A stretch of DNA of 64,000 nucleotides from Pseudodesulfovibrio thermohalotolerans (GTDB lineage Bacteria; Desulfobacterota; Desulfovibrionia; Desulfovibrionales; Desulfovibrionaceae), in the NCBI RefSeq assembly GCF_021353295.2, contig NZ_CP120635.1, forward strand, positions 1,468,001-1,532,000, given 5' to 3'. A program made the position numbers and the translations under genes. Shown here in pieces: positions 60,913-64,000 of the stretch. The stretch's first letter is position 1; each line of letters opens with the position of its first letter. The notes beneath the pieces were generated by a model. The model saw only the letters and a program-made list of their open reading frames with translations. It did no database searches and was not told where the DNA came from.

Positions 60913-61641
60913 TTAGTGGCTGAGAATCTTGCTGAGAAAATCCTTGGTCCGGTCGGACTGCGGGTTGTGGAAGAATTCCTCGGGCGTGTTCTCTTCGATG
61001 AGGTACCCGTCGTCCATGAAGATGACCCGGTCCGCAACTTCCCTGGCGAATCCCATCTCGTGGGTGACGCAAACCATGGTCATGCCTTCGCGGGCCAGGG
61101 ATTTCATGACGTCCAGGACCTCGTTGATCATCTCCGGGTCCAACGCCGACGTGGGCTCGTCGAAGAGCATGATTTTCGGCTGCATGGCGAGTCCCCGCGC
61201 AATGGCTACGCGCTGTTGCTGGCCGCCGGAGAGCTGCGACGGATAGGAGCCCGCCTTGTCCGGGATGCCGACTTTCTTGAGCAGGTCCATGCCGATGGCG
61301 GTGGCGTCGCCCCGGCTCATGCCTCGGACGAGCGTCGGTGCCAGGGTGATGTTCTCCATGACCGTCATGTGCGGGTAGAGATTGAACTGCTGGAAGACGA
61401 AGCCGACTTCGGCGCGAAGCAGGGTCATGTTGGTGCGTGGGTCGGAGACATTCATGCCGTCCACCAGGATATCGCCTTCCTGGATGGGCTCCAGCCGGTT
61501 GATACACCGGATCATGGTGGACTTGCCGGAGCCGGAAGGCCCGCAGACCACCACGACTTCTCCCTTGGCCACATTGAGGTTGATATTTTTGAGAACCTGA
61601 AAGTCCCCATACCATTTGTTGACGCCTTTGAAAGAAATCAC
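60913..61641 (-). CDS. Amino acid ABC transporter ATP-binding subunit (second system)
   Basis: GlnQ-type ATPase, 242 aa. Walker [15 protein letters not shown] near residue 33, Q-loop [10 protein letters not shown], signature [14 protein letters not shown] and Walker [16 protein letters not shown] are intact. First gene of the minus-strand operon ATPase-SBP-fused permease. Very similar to the ATPase at 18230-18958. Confidence 0.95.
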   Translation of the reverse strand: MISFKGVNKWYGDFQVLKNINLNVAKGEVVVVCGPSGSGKSTMIRCINRLEPIQEGDILVDGMNVSDPRTNMTLLRAEVGFVFQQFNLYPHMTVMENITLAPTLVRGMSRGDATAIGMDLLKKVGIPDKAGSYPSQLSGGQQQRVAIARGLAMQPKIMLFDEPTSALDPEMINEVLDVMKSLAREGMTMVCVTHEMGFAREVADRVIFMDDGYLIEENTPEEFFHNPQSDRTKDFLSKILSH

Positions 61642-61810
61642 TGCGAACTCCGGAAAAGAAATTGGGCAAAAGTCAAGAGGAATTTTTAGCAGAAAAACGG
61701 CTGTATAGCAATATAAATTCTTCCCCCGGGGGGTGATCTGAACAATATTCGGCGCACCTTCCCGGGAGTAATTTCTTAATGGAGGAGAGGCGGGGCCTGA
61801 CGACGGATCG

Positions 61811-63172
61811 TCAGCATTCAGTGAAACTTAGCGCCAGCCCCGCCTCCGAGGTCTCCTTGTACTTCGCGGACATGTCCCGGCCGGTCTGGGCCATGGCCCG
61901 GATGGCCTTGTCCAAGTCCACCTTCTGATAGCTTTCATCCAGTGTCGAGGCGATGAGGTAGGCGTTGAACGCCTTTACCGCGCCCATGGCGTTGCGTTCG
62001 ATGCACGGAATCTGGACGTAGCCTCCCACCGGGTCGCAGGTCAGTCCCAGATGGTGCTCCAGGGCGATCTCGGCGGCGTTTTCCGTGACCTGGAATCGGT
62101 ATCCCCGGGCATAGGCGATCATGGCCGCGGCCATGGTCGAGGCCACGCCCACCTCGCCCTGGCAGCCCACTTCGGCCCCGGAGATGGATGCGTTGTGCTT
62201 GCACAGGAATCCGATGGCGCAGGCGGCCAGCAGTCCCTCGCGCAGTTCGGTCTGCAAGGCGCCCGTGTGCCGTTTGAGCATGAAAATGATGGCCGGGATG
62301 ACGCCCGCCGCCCCGCAGGTGGGGGCCGTGACCACGCAGTGTCCTGCGGCGTTTTCCTCGGAGGCGGCCAGGGCATAGGCGTTGAGCGCCTTGATGAAGC
62401 CCGGACCCTGGAAATATTCCTGTCTGGCCCTGTCGTACATGGCCGCCGCCTTGCGTTGCAGCCCGATGGGGCCGGGCAGCACCCCAGAGGTCTGGATGCC
62501 GTTTTCCACGGCCTGCTCCATGACCGCGATGATGTGGTCCAGCCCCATGTATATCTCGTCCTCCGTGGAGCCGGTGATGGACATCTCGTTGGCCAGGATA
62601 AGTTCGTGCAGGCGAATGGAATGCTTCCGCAGGTGCGTCTTCAGTTCGGCCATGGTCGAGTACGGGTAGACCGGCTCGCCGCGGAAGGGCTCTTCCCATC
62701 CTTCCCAACGCAGGAAGCCGCCGCCAACGGAATAGTAGATTCGTTCCAGCAGGACGGTTTCTCCGGCCTTGAGCCGGAAACTCATGGTGTTGGGATGGGC
62801 GTGGTCATGCTGGACGGCATCCAAGATGATTTGGTCCGGGGCGAAGGACAGGAACTTGACGCCCAGGTCGAGTTCGAAGGGGGTGCTTCCATCCGCGAAT
62901 CGCTCAAGGGTGTCGGCTCCGCAGGTGTCGGGCTGGGAGCCGAGCAGGCCGGACATGACCGCCTTGGGGGTGCCGTGCCCTTCGCCCGTGGCGGACAGGG
63001 AGCCGAACAGCCTGATTTCGAGATCGTCGGCGGCCAGCCTGTCCTTTTCCGGCAGTTCGCGGATCAGGCGCATGAAGTCGTATCCGGCCTTCATGGGGCC
63101 GATGGTGTGCGAACTGGATGGACCGGGACCTATCTTGAGCAGTTCGAATATGGATGTGGTCACGGGCATCAT
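61811..63172 (-). CDS. L-serine ammonia-lyase (iron-sulfur, single chain)
   Basis: L-serine dehydratase converting L-serine to pyruvate and ammonia, 453 aa as in E. coli SdaA/SdaB. Landmarks are [24 protein letters not shown] at the N terminus, [13 protein letters not shown] near residue 285, [14 protein letters not shown] and [22 protein letters not shown]. The conserved cysteines in those segments hold the 4Fe-4S cluster used in catalysis. It starts 5 nt after the end of malate synthase G, so the two form an operon reading leftward. Confidence 0.94.
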   Translation of the reverse strand: MMPVTTSIFELLKIGPGPSSSHTIGPMKAGYDFMRLIRELPEKDRLAADDLEIRLFGSLSATGEGHGTPKAVMSGLLGSQPDTCGADTLERFADGSTPFELDLGVKFLSFAPDQIILDAVQHDHAHPNTMSFRLKAGETVLLERIYYSVGGGFLRWEGWEEPFRGEPVYPYSTMAELKTHLRKHSIRLHELILANEMSITGSTEDEIYMGLDHIIAVMEQAVENGIQTSGVLPGPIGLQRKAAAMYDRARQEYFQGPGFIKALNAYALAASEENAAGHCVVTAPTCGAAGVIPAIIFMLKRHTGALQTELREGLLAACAIGFLCKHNASISGAEVGCQGEVGVASTMAAAMIAYARGYRFQVTENAAEIALEHHLGLTCDPVGGYVQIPCIERNAMGAVKAFNAYLIASTLDESYQKVDLDKAIRAMAQTGRDMSAKYKETSEAGLALSFTEC

Positions 63173-63177
63173 GCTCG

Positions 63178-64000
63178 TTACTCCTGGTTTGCTGTTGCGT
63201 CGGCCGCCTTGACCATGCGGCGCATGGTGTGAAGGATCGGTTCCGTGTAGCCGTTGGGTTGGTCCGCGCCTTCGAAGATAAGGGCGCGGGCGGCCCGGAA
63301 GGCAAAGCTCTGGTCGAAATGCGGGGCCATGGGGCGATAGGCCGGGTCGCCCTGGTTCTGGCGGTCCACTACCTCGGCCATGGCCTTGAGGGTGTCGAGG
63401 ACGGCTTCTTCCGTGCAGATTCCGTGTCGCAGCCAGTTGGCCAGGTGTTGGCTCGATATGCGCAGGGTCGCCCGGTCTTCCATGAGGCCCACGCCGTTGA
63501 TGTCCGGGACCTTGGAGCAGCCCACTCCCTGGTCAACCCAGCGGACCACGTAGCCGAGGATGGACTGGGCGTTGTTGGCCAGCTCGCGGGCGATCTCGTC
63601 CGCCGAGGGATGTTCGCCCCGCATGAGAGGCAGGGTGGTCAGGGTTTCCAGGGTGGCGCGTGATTTTCCGGCCAGCGCGCGCTGCCGCTCGAAAACGTCC
63701 ACTTGGTGATAGTGCAGGGCGTGCAGGGTCGCAGCCGTGGGCGAGGGAACCCAGGCGCAGTTGGCCCCGGCCATGGGGTGCGCCCCCTTGGTCTCGACCA
63801 TCTCCCGCATCATGTCCGGCTTGGGCCACATGCCCTTGCCGATCTGGGCCTTGCCCGAAAATCCGCAGGCCAGCCCCACATCCACGTTCCAATCCTCATA
63901 GGCCGCTATCCACGGCTCGTCCTTGATCGCCGCCTTGCGGACCATGGGCCCGGCCTCCATATCCGTATGGATTTCATCGCCCGTTCGGTCGAGGAAGCCG
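63178..64000 (-). CDS. glcB: Malate synthase G, C-terminal part (runs off the window)
   Basis: Partial, about 274 codons of a protein usually near 720 aa; the reading frame continues open to the right edge. It condenses glyoxylate with acetyl-CoA to malate. Recognisable malate synthase G sequence: METGP-like [49 protein letters not shown]-like [31 protein letters not shown] and the C-terminal domain with [31 protein letters not shown]. Upstream of the serine dehydratase gene in the same operon. Confidence 0.92.
   Translation of the reverse strand, partial: GFLDRTGDEIHTDMEAGPMVRKAAIKDEPWIAAYEDWNVDVGLACGFSGKAQIGKGMWPKPDMMREMVETKGAHPMAGANCAWVPSPTAATLHALHYHQVDVFERQRALAGKSRATLETLTTLPLMRGEHPSADEIARELANNAQSILGYVVRWVDQGVGCSKVPDINGVGLMEDRATLRISSQHLANWLRHGICTEEAVLDTLKAMAEVVDRQNQGDPAYRPMAPHFDQSFAFRAARALIFEGADQPNGYTEPILHTMRRMVKAADATANQE

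Noticed and set aside
61726..61736. CCCCCGGGGGG palindrome upstream of the minus-strand ATPase gene
   Set aside because: A simple GC palindrome with no spacing to promoter elements that would support an operator; may be incidental.

Overview
The window looks like a GC-rich chromosomal segment from a sulfate-reducing bacterium of the Desulfovibrionaceae (Desulfovibrio or Pseudodesulfovibrio type). The best evidence is a complete Qrc menaquinone reductase operon (qrcABCD, 11719-16490), a tetraheme cytochrome c3 with the typical C-x4-C-H second heme site (57469-57861), and a molybdenum aldehyde oxidoreductase. That enzyme has its iron-sulfur cysteines at the same residue numbers as the Desulfovibrio gigas MOP protein (36790-39507). 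I see no CRISPR array, insertion sequence, prophage or rRNA. There is one tRNA, tRNA-Ser(UGA).

Layout. 0.2-2 kb: membrane PilZ protein, Fur-family regulator, tRNA-Ser. 2-7 kb: SulP anion permease, an orphan Tat-exported sulfite-oxidase-like enzyme, then a DsrE-like protein and a peroxiredoxin-like protein divergent from a TetR regulator. 7-11.5 kb: a small repeat protein, three very small membrane ORFs, mazG, cvpA, rfbC and manC. 11.5-16.5 kb: qrcABCD behind a redox-type palindrome. 16.9-25.3 kb: a TAXI binding lipoprotein, a polar amino acid ABC transporter, cbiC and a four-subunit 2-oxoacid:ferredoxin oxidoreductase (korDABC). 25.4-34.4 kb: a FlgO-like lipoprotein and purine nucleoside phosphorylase on the minus strand, then motA-motB-pilZ running directly into a biotin-dependent carboxylase set (biotin carboxylase, fused carboxyltransferase, unusual biotinyl protein), a small unknown gene and ssb. 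34.6-35.2 kb: an XRE-cupin regulator with two matching palindromes in front of it.

35.7-48.5 kb is the most unusual region. It is a tightly packed run of eleven genes: a MoeA-like molybdopterin-binding protein, the aldehyde oxidoreductase, an HdrD-like flavo-iron-sulfur fusion, a two-CxxC redox protein, a methyltransferase, a C-GCAxxG-C-C protein, a radical SAM protein, an AMP/CoA ligase, XdhC, a MobA/MocA-like nucleotidyltransferase fused to an HD domain, and a histidine phosphatase. The last nine genes overlap or lie within 3 nt of each other. I read it as a dedicated maturation and electron-transfer system for the molybdenum hydroxylase. Several of its proteins have no established function.

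48.5-64 kb: an unknown polytopic membrane protein, a SWIM-SNF2 helicase, a peptide-type ABC binding lipoprotein, bifunctional Rel/SpoT, a histidine-rich secreted protein whose signal peptide resembles that of the nearby cytochrome c3, a second polar amino acid ABC transporter with both permeases fused into one chain, L-serine dehydratase, and the C-terminal part of malate synthase G running off the right edge.
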